The position numbers were made by a program, and so were the translations under genes. The notes beneath the pieces are model-generated. The model saw nothing but the letters and a program-made list of their open reading frames with translations, ran no database searches and had not been told where the DNA came from. A stretch of DNA of 5,964 bases, taken from contig DRKH01000088.1 of assembly GCA_011051825.1 (NCBI GenBank), forward strand, positions 1 through 5,964, in the 5' to 3' direction. Numbering within the stretch: position 1 is the stretch's first letter; each line of letters starts with the position of its first letter. Source of the DNA: Desulfobulbus sp. (GTDB lineage: Bacteria; Desulfobacterota; Desulfobulbia; Desulfobulbales; Desulfobulbaceae). Below, one piece after another: positions 1 to 5,823 of the stretch.

Positions 1-144
1 AGGTAGGGGCAGAGAACTAGCCCAACCACCACCTGTAACTGTTCAGGAGTGCTCCATATCTGTGCAGTCAGGCCTGTGAACTATAGTGATTCCTATGTGA
101 ATCAGGCCTGACCGTGCAGAGATGGGGTGCTCCTGAACAGTTAC
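1..144 (+). repeat. Structured intergenic repeat, copy A (left end cut by window)
   Basis: The core is an imperfect palindrome at 35-144: a 42-base left arm (35-76), a 26-base loop (77-102) and a 42-base right arm (103-144). The outermost 15 bases, GTAACTGTTCAGGAG, are perfectly matched by their inverse. Read as plus-strand RNA the arms pair with five G-U wobbles (50-129, 51-128, 53-126, 63-116, 64-115) and two mismatches (58/121, 66/113). A leader at 1-34 precedes it and corresponds to the short hairpin seen intact in copy C; here one base (24, A instead of T) weakens that hairpin. Bases 1-122 match copy C (5834-5955) at all but that one position. The right terminus contains the hisS stop codon (TTA at 141-143 on plus). 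There is no strong T-tract on either side, so it is not an obvious intrinsic terminator for hisS. Origin unknown: MITE/REPIN-like element or repeated structured RNA. Confidence 0.9.
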
Positions 145-1439
145 TTCATTTTAATACCATCAACCTCAATAGATGTTGGTATAATTGTACTGAATAATCT
201 TCCGGCCTGTTCGTTAATGGTTCCATCCAGAGCAAAGGTTTCCTGCTCCTGGGTCTGCATATTTCGCAGGACCGCCTTTCCTTCCGTCAGCTCATTGTCA
301 CCGACGATCAGAGTGAACCGGCTGTTTATACGACCGGCCTGTTTCATCTGTGCCTTGAGACTGCGGCCGCTGTAATCCATGGCTGCTTTCAGTTGTAAGG
401 CCCGCAGATTTTGAACCAGTACGCAGCCATACTCGGCCGCCTTGTCGCCGAGGGCGGCAACAAAAATATCGGCAGCTGGTTTTATGATGCTGCTTTCCGC
501 CTGCTGCTCCATGAGCAGAACAATCCGTTCCATGCCCATGGCAAAACCGATGCCGGGCAGCTTGGGGCCGCCGAGCTGTTCAATAAGGCCGTCGTAGCGG
601 CCACCGGCGCCGACCGCTGCCTGTGCGCCCAGATCACCGGTGATAAATTCAAAAGTTGTGCGGGTGTAATAATCCAGTCCGCGCACCATGAACCGGTTTT
701 TTGTATAGGTGACGCCAAGCAGCTCCAGGGTATGCTCCACACCGGCAAAATGTTCATTGCACTCGCTGCAGAGAGAATCCAGGATAGAAGGCGCCTCCTG
801 GACCAGGGCCCTGCATCCCCGGCTTTTGCAGTCCAGAGTCCGCAGGGGGTTGACGGACAGGCGTCGCCGGCAGTCTTCGCAGAGGTCGTCTTTGCGCTCT
901 TTGAGATACTCGATAAGACGGGTTCGAAAAGCCGGCCTGCAGTCCGGGCAGCCCAGTGAGTTTATTTCAAGGCTGACCTTCAGTCCCAGTGCGTTGAGGA
1001 GCATCTGACCCATGGCCATCAGTTCGGCATCGACCTGGGGTTCGGTTGCGCCGATGACCTCGACATCCATCTGGTGGAACTGACGGAGACGGCCCTTTTG
1101 CGGTCGTTCGTGACGAAACATGGGGCCGATGGTGTAGAGGCGCTGTACAGGCTGCTGCACATGCAGGCCATGTTCGATAAAGGCACGCAACAGCGAGGCC
1201 GTTGCCTCCGGTCGCATGGTAATGCCCTTGTCGGGAAAGCTGTACATTTCTTTTTCGACAATATCGGTTGCCTCGCCGATGGAGCGGAAAAAAAGTTCGG
1301 TTTTTTCCAGGATCGGCATCCGGATTTCGCGCATCCCGAACCGCTCAAAGATGTCCCGGGCGGTCTGCTCTACCTGCTGCCAGCGGAGCACCTGGTCGGG
1401 CAGTATATCTTTAAAGCCGTTAATGGCCTTGAGTTTCAC
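141..1439 (-). CDS. hisS: Histidine--tRNA ligase (HisRS)
   Basis: Charges tRNA-His with histidine using ATP in the cytoplasm; a class II synthetase. Counting from the GTG start (432 aa, normal for bacterial HisRS), the protein opens with KAINGFKDILPD. It carries motif 1 around residues 33-50, the TMRPEATAS segment at 74-82, motif 2 (FRHERPQKGRLRQFHQMD, 108-125), the HisRS signature RGLDYYTRTTFEF (253-265), GAGGRYDGLIEQLGG (277-291) and motif 3 (GFAMGMERI, 298-306). The anticodon-binding domain follows to the C terminus. Cysteine pairs at 164/167, 187/190, 204/209 and 224/227 lie in the region between the motifs. The ATG at 1490 is in frame and would add 17 residues not usual for the family. 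The GTG at 1439 has a GGGAG ribosome site eight bases upstream and matches the family N terminus. The TAA stop lies inside repeat copy A. It is divergent from the flavoenzyme gene. Confidence 0.97.
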   Translation of the reverse strand: MKLKAINGFKDILPDQVLRWQQVEQTARDIFERFGMREIRMPILEKTELFFRSIGEATDIVEKEMYSFPDKGITMRPEATASLLRAFIEHGLHVQQPVQRLYTIGPMFRHERPQKGRLRQFHQMDVEVIGATEPQVDAELMAMGQMLLNALGLKVSLEINSLGCPDCRPAFRTRLIEYLKERKDDLCEDCRRRLSVNPLRTLDCKSRGCRALVQEAPSILDSLCSECNEHFAGVEHTLELLGVTYTKNRFMVRGLDYYTRTTFEFITGDLGAQAAVGAGGRYDGLIEQLGGPKLPGIGFAMGMERIVLLMEQQAESSIIKPAADIFVAALGDKAAEYGCVLVQNLRALQLKAAMDYSGRSLKAQMKQAGRINSRFTLIVGDNELTEGKAVLRNMQTQEQETFALDGTINEQAGRLFSTIIPTSIEVDGIKMK

Positions 1440-1447
1440 GGTAATTT

Positions 1448-1452
1448 CTCCC
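1448..1452 (-). promoter_or_regulatory. Ribosome binding site deciding the hisS GTG start
   Basis: On the minus strand GGGAG is followed by an eight-base spacer and then GTG at 1439-1437. The alternative ATG at 1490 has only AGGA with three bases between. The strong site and the family N terminus both favour GTG. Confidence 0.65.
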
Positions 1453-1527
1453 AAATTACAGGCTGGTTCTTGCCTTTTGCGGTTGTTCATCCGTCCTGTT
1501 TCTTCGCCGGGACCGGAAAAATTATAA

Positions 1528-1557
1528 ATTTTACCCGGAAAAGAGGTGAAAAGTCAA
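1528..1557 (-). promoter_or_regulatory. Probable sigma-70 promoter for hisS
   Basis: Reading the minus strand, TTGACT (1557-1552) is followed by an 18-base spacer and TAAAAT (1533-1528). A further TATAAT-like hexamer lies at 1526-1521. The predicted leader to the GTG start would be roughly 80 bases. Sequence match only; no transcription start is known. Confidence 0.5.
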
Positions 1558-1628
1558 GCCGATGTGGCCATTATATGGTATATTAATTTTTTTATTTTTT
1601 TGTTGTCGCAAAATGTCGTCTGTCCTGC

Positions 1629-1657
1629 TTGACAAACCGGACATGGCAAGGCATATA
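1629..1657 (+). promoter_or_regulatory. Probable sigma-70 promoter for the 1697-4834 operon
   Basis: A perfect TTGACA at 1629-1634 is followed 17 bases later by CATATA (1652-1657), a weak -10. TATATC at 1654 and TATCAT at 1656 are better hexamers but give long spacers (19 and 21). A T-rich stretch at 1585-1604 lies upstream and could bend DNA or act as an UP-like element. The rest of the 1491-1687 gap shows no gene. Confidence 0.45.
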
Positions 1658-1696
1658 TCATCTATATGTTTCTTTTGTTGAATAAGAGTGAATTGC

Positions 1697-2665
1697 ATGA
1701 AACTTCCAGAACTTAAAATCGGTTCTTTCGTTGCCCGTATCCCTATCATCCAGGGGGGCATGTCGATCCGTGTTTCGACCTCCGCCCTTGCCATCCCCGT
1801 TGCCGAGTGCGGCGGAATCGGGACCATCGGTGGTTCCGGTATTCCCGTACCGGAATTACAGGAGGATATCAGGCGGGCCAAGAAGGCCACCGACGGAGTT
1901 ATCGCCGTCAATATTATGTATGCGATGAAGGATTTCTATGAGCTGGTCATGGGATCCATCGAAGCCGGTGCCGACATGATTATCACCGGGGCCGGCTTTT
2001 CCCGCGACATTTTCAAAATCGGTAAAAAACACAACATCCCCATCGTCTCTATTGTCTCCTCGCCGGCTTTTGCAAAACTGGCGGAACGGCTTGGTGCTGC
2101 AGCCATTGTTGTCGAAGCGGCCGAGGCGGGCGGGCACCTGGGAACCGACAAGTCGTTGCGGGATATCTTTCCGGCCATTCGCAAAGTTGTGTCCAAGGTG
2201 CCGCTGATTGCCGCCGGCGGTATTACCAACGGTTATGAGATGGCGGAGATCATGGATAAATACGGTGCCGACGGCATCCAGATCGCCTCCCGCTTTGTTC
2301 TCAGTGAGGAGTGTTCGGTTTCCCGGGAATTTAAAGAAACCTTTCTGCAGGCGGAAAAAGACGATATCGTTTTAGTCCAGTCACCGGTTGGAATGACCGG
2401 CCGGGCCATAAAAACGCCGTTTATCGAACGGATGGAGCAGGGCGAGGATGTATCGGCCGAAAAATGCAAATATAAATGCTTGAAGAAATGTTCCTATAAG
2501 TATTGCATTAATGATCGGCTGATGGCCTCCTGTACCGGTGATGTGGAGAACGGGCTGGTTTTTTCCGGGGCCAATACCTGGAAGATGAATGAGATTCTGC
2601 CTGTACGGGAGATCTTTGACCGCTTTGTCACCGAGGCTGAATCCGTTTACAAAGAAGAGAAGTAA
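1697..2665 (+). CDS. Nitronate monooxygenase / FabK-like FMN enzyme
   Basis: A TIM-barrel flavoprotein of the nitronate monooxygenase (2-nitropropane dioxygenase)/FabK group. Such enzymes bind FMN and either oxidise alkyl nitronates or act as enoyl-ACP reductases; the sequence does not decide between them. Visible motifs (322 aa form) are IPIIQGGMS (15-23) near the N terminus, VEAAEAGGHLGTDKS (139-153) with the likely active-site His147, IAAGGITNG (171-179) for FMN phosphate, GADGIQIASRF (190-200), and SPVGMTGRAIKTPF (229-242). A Cys cluster follows at C257, C261, C265 and C270 (CX3CX3CX4C), with C279 beyond. No signal peptide or membrane segment is seen, so it is probably cytoplasmic. The ATG at 1697 is chosen over a GTG at 1688 because an AAGAG sequence lies eight bases before it; the difference is three residues. 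It is the first gene of a likely operon, with pcnB 45 bases downstream. Confidence 0.9.
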   Translation: MKLPELKIGSFVARIPIIQGGMSIRVSTSALAIPVAECGGIGTIGGSGIPVPELQEDIRRAKKATDGVIAVNIMYAMKDFYELVMGSIEAGADMIITGAGFSRDIFKIGKKHNIPIVSIVSSPAFAKLAERLGAAAIVVEAAEAGGHLGTDKSLRDIFPAIRKVVSKVPLIAAGGITNGYEMAEIMDKYGADGIQIASRFVLSEECSVSREFKETFLQAEKDDIVLVQSPVGMTGRAIKTPFIERMEQGEDVSAEKCKYKCLKKCSYKYCINDRLMASCTGDVENGLVFSGANTWKMNEILPVREIFDRFVTEAESVYKEEK

Positions 2666-2710
2666 AGCTGCTCTCCGTCAGCTTGAAAGGATTTCCGGTA
2701 TACTACGCCT

Positions 2711-4063
2711 ATGATTGCTGATTCGGCTGACCTGGATGGTGAACAGGAACCGTCCTTGAACGTGCATGCGACCATTATTGAGCAGGCCGATCACCCTATT
2801 CGTCCTGGTGATATTGATCGTGAGGCCTTAAAAGTCCTGTATCGTCTTCGCGATGCCGGTTTTGTCGCCTATCTCGTTGGTGGAGGCGTACGGGACCTCT
2901 ACCTTGGAAAGCGGCCCAAGGATTTTGATATCTCTACCAGTGCCAGACCAGGTCAGCTCAGGCGCCTGTTTCGAAACAGTCGGACCATTGGCCGTCGTTT
3001 TCGTCTGGTCCAGGTTTTTTACCGGGGCAATAAGATTATCGAAGTTTCCACCCTCCGTTCACAGAGCGAGTACGACATACGTGATTCCAAGGTCCTGCCC
3101 AGTAACAACACCTTCGGCACCCTGGAAGAAGACGCCTTTCGCCGTGACCTGACCATCAATTCCCTGTTTTACGAAATCGAACATAATACCATTATTGACT
3201 ATGTCGGCGGTGTTGCCGATCTCAACAACGGAATCGTTCGTATTGTCGGCGACCCTGAAGTGCGGATCACCCGTGATCCGGTGCGAATGCTGCGCGCGGT
3301 CCGGCACGCGGCCCGGACCGGTTTTACCATAGAAGATGGTACCTGGCAGGCCATTGTCGCCCAGCGGGACAAGCTCAATCTATGCCCGACTTCCCGTATC
3401 CGCGATGAACTTTTAAAGGATCTGATCTCCGGTTGCAGTCGGCCGTGGGCTGAAAAATGTGTCCAGAGTGGAATTCTGTTTACCCTGTTTCCATTTTATG
3501 AGTCGCTGTTGAAGGATGACCGGAAGAAGCAGGAGTTGTATTCCATTCTCGATGTTGTCGACAGGCTTCATGTGGCTTCCGATGATCGGCAGGTCCGATT
3601 ACCCGAATATATGCTGTTTGCGGCCATCCTGTTTCCCTGGGTGGAAAAGAAGTTTGATCTCTTCAACAGAGAGGTTAAGGGCGGCGGCTACCGCACCCTG
3701 CTGATGGAGATTCGTACGGCCCTGGAAGAAATCATCTGTGCTCGTTTTAATATCAAGCGATCGGCAAAAGAGGCGATCACCACCCTCTACGTCAATATGC
3801 CTGGTTTGCAGCTTTATCAGGAAAAGAAGAACTGGCCTAAATGGTTAAAGAAAAAAAGTTACTTTAAGGATTGCCTCAAGTTTTCCGCTTTGATAGAAGA
3901 GGCCGGCGGCGGCCCTCAGGCAGCCCGGACCCTTTTTGCCGGGGAACATAAACAGGATAACGTGAAGTTGCAGGGACACAGCAATGGCGGTGGCGGCCGT
4001 GGCCGTCGTGGAGGGAATCCGGTTTTTTCTTCACAGAAAGGCGGCGTGTTCGGTCTGCGCTAG
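2711..4063 (+). CDS. pcnB: Poly(A) polymerase (PcnB type, class II nucleotidyltransferase)
   Basis: Adds nucleotides, expected to be A, to RNA 3' ends, which marks RNAs for decay; the family is related to CCA-adding tRNA enzymes. The 450 aa protein resembles E. coli PAP I: TIIEQADHPIRPGDI (21-35), LVGGGVRDLYLGKRPKDFDIS (55-75) with catalytic D71 and D73, LFRNSRTIGRRFRLVQV (86-102), RRDLTINSLFY (144-154) and DPVRMLRAVRHAA (189-201). A helical C-terminal half follows. The tail at 422-435 is rich in Gly and Arg, plausibly RNA-binding, as basic tails are in PAP I. PAP I-like features (NSRTIGRRFRL) favour poly(A) over CCA addition, but an A-adding tRNA role cannot be excluded. The ATG at 2711 has AAAGGA only far upstream (19-base spacer). 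A TTG at 2756 has AGGAA six bases before it and would remove 15 non-conserved residues, so the start is uncertain. The EEP gene follows 24 bases later. Confidence 0.93.
   Translation: MIADSADLDGEQEPSLNVHATIIEQADHPIRPGDIDREALKVLYRLRDAGFVAYLVGGGVRDLYLGKRPKDFDISTSARPGQLRRLFRNSRTIGRRFRLVQVFYRGNKIIEVSTLRSQSEYDIRDSKVLPSNNTFGTLEEDAFRRDLTINSLFYEIEHNTIIDYVGGVADLNNGIVRIVGDPEVRITRDPVRMLRAVRHAARTGFTIEDGTWQAIVAQRDKLNLCPTSRIRDELLKDLISGCSRPWAEKCVQSGILFTLFPFYESLLKDDRKKQELYSILDVVDRLHVASDDRQVRLPEYMLFAAILFPWVEKKFDLFNREVKGGGYRTLLMEIRTALEEIICARFNIKRSAKEAITTLYVNMPGLQLYQEKKNWPKWLKKKSYFKDCLKFSALIEEAGGGPQAARTLFAGEHKQDNVKLQGHSNGGGGRGRRGGNPVFSSQKGGVFGLR
2745..2749 (+). promoter_or_regulatory. Possible ribosome site for an internal TTG start of pcnB
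   Basis: AGGAA sits six bases before an in-frame TTG at 2756 (codon 16), whereas the ATG at 2711 lacks a well-placed site. Starting here would still retain all conserved PcnB blocks. It may also be chance, since the spot is inside the longest reading frame. Confidence 0.3.
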
Positions 4064-4077
4064 AGGCGCGTTAATCC

Positions 4078-4082
4078 AGGAG
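4078..4082 (+). promoter_or_regulatory. Ribosome binding site for the EEP gene (GTG start)
   Basis: AGGAG lies five bases before the GTG at 4088. It supports the non-ATG start, which places the family motif LLYNIR at residues 4-9. Confidence 0.7.
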
Positions 4083-4087
4083 TCATC

Positions 4088-4834
4088 GTGCGCTTTCTGC
4101 TCTATAATATACGTTATTGTGCCGGAATAGGGGCACGGTTTCATCTGCCGCTTCCCTATGCGGGCTACTTGAAACAGACCAACGGCGTGCTTGACGATAT
4201 CATAGGCTTCATTCGTGAGCTTGCCCCTGATATTATCGGCTTGGTTGAGGTTGACGGGGGGTCGTTTCGAACCGGCAAACTCTGTCAGGCCGAACAGATT
4301 GCCGACCGACTGGGGCATTATCATGTCATTGAGTCAAAATATGGGGTCCAATCCGTTGCCGGTAAGGTGCCTCTGCTCAACCGGCAGGGCAATGCCGTCC
4401 TGTCCAGTCTTCCTATCCGCAGTCATCGTTTTCATTATTTTGAACAGGGGGTCAAGCGGCTGGTGATTGAGGCCAGATTGGGGTTGGTTACCGTTTTTCT
4501 TGTTCATCTCTCCCTGACCTTTCGTAATCGACAATATCAGCTTGAACGTCTCTATCGATTGACTCGCGAAGTCAAAGGCCCGATGATTGTTGCCGGTGAT
4601 TTCAATGTACTCTGGGGCAACAAAGAGCTTGATCTTTTTCTCGGCGCCACCGGCCTCATCAATGCCAACAGCAAGGGGCAACCCTCCCATCCCAGCAGAG
4701 CTCCCAAACGACAGCTTGATTTTATTCTCCACAGTCCCGATCTTGTGGTGACCGACTTCCGGATTCCGGAGGTCCTCTATTCCGATCATGCACCCCTGGT
4801 TTGTGACTTTGCGTTGCCCGGGGTGGACGAGTAA
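4088..4834 (+). CDS. Endonuclease/exonuclease/phosphatase (EEP) family hydrolase
   Basis: A metal-dependent phosphodiesterase-fold enzyme of 248 aa. The EEP superfamily includes DNase I, AP endonucleases, inositol phosphatases, sphingomyelinases and CCR4-type deadenylases; the substrate here cannot be named. Motifs in order: FLLYNIRY (3-10), GLVEVD (51-56) with metal-binding E54, GNAVLSSLPI (101-110), VHLSL (139-143) with H140, VAGDFNV (168-174) with D171 and N173, QLDFILHS (209-216) with D211, and SDHAPLVCDF (232-241) with D233 and catalytic H234. All key EEP residues appear present, so it should be active. There is no signal peptide or hydrophobic segment, so it is likely cytoplasmic. It is the last gene of the likely operon, 24 bases after pcnB. 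The stop is followed directly by eight Ts and then repeat copy B. Confidence 0.92.
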   Translation: MRFLLYNIRYCAGIGARFHLPLPYAGYLKQTNGVLDDIIGFIRELAPDIIGLVEVDGGSFRTGKLCQAEQIADRLGHYHVIESKYGVQSVAGKVPLLNRQGNAVLSSLPIRSHRFHYFEQGVKRLVIEARLGLVTVFLVHLSLTFRNRQYQLERLYRLTREVKGPMIVAGDFNVLWGNKELDLFLGATGLINANSKGQPSHPSRAPKRQLDFILHSPDLVVTDFRIPEVLYSDHAPLVCDFALPGVDE

Positions 4835-4840
4835 TTTTTT

Positions 4841-5028
4841 TTAACTATTCAGATAGGTGCACGATTTATGCAATACCACAAATCGTAACTGTTCAAAAGT
4901 GCCCCACGGAGTCTGCGCTCGAAGTCTGCGCTTATCTACCTATCTGTGCAGTCAGGGCAGTGAACTATAGTTCTTCCTATGTGAATCTGGCCTGATCGTG
5001 CAGAGATGGGGTGCTCCTGAACAGTTAT
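4841..5028 (+). repeat. Structured intergenic repeat, copy B (diverged, with 34-base insert)
   Basis: Fills the gap between the convergent EEP and pgeF genes. It starts with a leader box (TAACTATTCAG, 4842-4852), then a perfect 7-bp hairpin (ACGATTT 4861-4867 with AAATCGT 4880-4886). The main palindrome runs from GTAACTGTTCA (4885) to TGAACAGTTA (5027). The loop at 4961-4986 is the same length as in copy A and matches at 24 of 26 positions. The left arm carries 34 extra bases (4907-4940) absent from copy A, so the arms are unequal. One stem pair differs from copy A in a compensatory way (T75-A104 there, A4959-T4988 here), and 4957/4990 has become a G/G mismatch. The element is flanked by eight Ts (4835-4842) and ten Ts (5028-5037). 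Confidence 0.88.
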
Positions 5029-5037
5029 TTTTTTTTT
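4885..5037 (+). terminator. Possible intrinsic terminator formed by repeat copy B
   Basis: The long stem of copy B closes directly onto a run of ten Ts (5028-5037) on the plus strand, the arrangement expected for factor-independent termination of the operon ending at 4834. The stem is far longer than usual and has a large loop and an insert. On the minus strand the element is preceded by As, with no T-tract after it until As again, so it would not terminate pgeF in the same way. Confidence 0.45.
4910..4932 (+). repeat. Short direct repeat within the copy B insert
   Basis: AGTCTGCGCT occurs at 4910-4919 and again at 4923-4932, a 13-base period inside the 34-base insert of the left arm. It may come from slippage or reflect the sequence of the longer element form. 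Confidence 0.7.
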
Positions 5038-5797
5038 AAGCCGGCAGGCCAATGATGGAGCCGTTTCTGCCGGTGACTCCATTGCCCGGTTCCCGGGCTC
5101 TTCTATAGGAGAAAAAGTTCGTATCGCAAACGGTACAGATGCCGCACGTTTCAATATGGTGCTCCTGTACACCGGCCCGTTGAAGCTGCCGACGGCTGAT
5201 TGCCCAAAAATCAAAATGGTTGGCGGTGTTTTGGAAGCTGTGAAGTTCAAGCGGCAGTTCCTGCCGATAATTGACGAACTCCCCGCAACAGGGGCCAAGT
5301 GATGGGCTGATTACAGCCATGATCTCTCTTGGCTCAACCGAAAAATTCTGTTGCATCGAGCGGATGGTTTTGGCGATGATGTCGGCCACTGAACCACGCC
5401 AGCCGTTATGGATGGCGGCAATGACCCGGTGTTGAGGATCGTAGAGAAGGACTGCCTGGCAGTCTGCCTGCTGGATGAGGAGCCCGACCCCCGGCTGATT
5501 GGTGATCAGGGCGTCATAGCCGTCTAGTTCCAGGTCGCTGTCAATCGATTCGATAAGGGCGACCGCATCTCCATGAACCTGTCTGCTTGAGACCAGTTTC
5601 CTGATATCAAGGACCTGTTTGCACCGGTTTCTGTTCGCCTGAACCGTTGACTTGTAATCTCCTACCCCGAAGCTGAGATTCAATGAGGCATAGGCCCCGC
5701 TGCCGGTTCCCCCGTGCCTGGTAAACAGGCCATGGGGAAGAGGTATCTTCCTGCTTGAATACCATTGAAGACCATTTCTGCTGTTGATGGAAAACAT
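5036..5797 (-). CDS. pgeF: PgeF/YfiH-type laccase-domain protein (purine nucleoside phosphorylase family)
   Basis: Member of the YfiH/YlmD/PgeF family, formerly called multicopper polyphenol oxidase or laccase-domain protein. Members are zinc enzymes reported to act as purine nucleoside phosphorylases/adenosine deaminases, and in E. coli as a peptidoglycan editing factor. At 253 aa the length is typical. Landmarks are LPHGLFTRHGG (20-30), YASLNLSFGVGD (36-47), SRQVHGD (71-77) with zinc ligand H75, QQADCQAVLL (109-118) with C113, and AIHNGWRG (128-135) with H130. These are the expected His/Cys/His triad. SLGPCCGEF (166-174) and CTVCDTNFFSYRR (221-233) follow, both normal for the family. No signal peptide is seen. 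The ATG at 5797 is the first after an in-frame TAG 15 bases upstream, but its ribosome site is weak. It is convergent with the EEP gene; its stop is seven Ts from copy B, and copy C occupies its upstream region. Confidence 0.94.
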   Translation of the reverse strand: MFSINSRNGLQWYSSRKIPLPHGLFTRHGGTGSGAYASLNLSFGVGDYKSTVQANRNRCKQVLDIRKLVSSRQVHGDAVALIESIDSDLELDGYDALITNQPGVGLLIQQADCQAVLLYDPQHRVIAAIHNGWRGSVADIIAKTIRSMQQNFSVEPREIMAVISPSLGPCCGEFVNYRQELPLELHSFQNTANHFDFWAISRRQLQRAGVQEHHIETCGICTVCDTNFFSYRRAREPGNGVTGRNGSIIGLPA

Positions 5798-5823
5798 GCG
5801 CAGCCGCCGCTAGGGGAAAAATG

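Noticed and set aside
35..144. Integron attC site (imperfect palindrome next to genes)
   Set aside because: The ends do not give the RYYYAAC / GTTRRRY core sites, and the genes are housekeeping genes in mixed orientation with no integrase.
35..144. Intrinsic terminator for hisS formed by copy A
   Set aside because: On the minus strand no T-tract follows the hairpin, so standard intrinsic termination is not supported.
127..375. Plus-strand open frame of 82 codons over the hisS 3' end, starting inside copy A
   Set aside because: It lies opposite the well-supported hisS, has no recognisable motif, and begins at a GTG in the repeat.
411..959. Plus-strand open frame of 182 codons
   Set aside because: It is the antisense shadow of hisS with no family resemblance or ribosome site.
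1074..1586. Plus-strand open frame of 170 codons
   Set aside because: Antisense to hisS and running into its promoter region; composition is that of a shadow frame.
1621..1643. Operator-like inverted repeat TGTCC / GGACA around the -35 box
   Set aside because: Only five base pairs with a 13-base gap; too short to tell from chance.
4334..4789. Minus-strand open frame of 151 codons
   Set aside because: Antisense to the EEP gene, whose catalytic motifs are intact on the plus strand.
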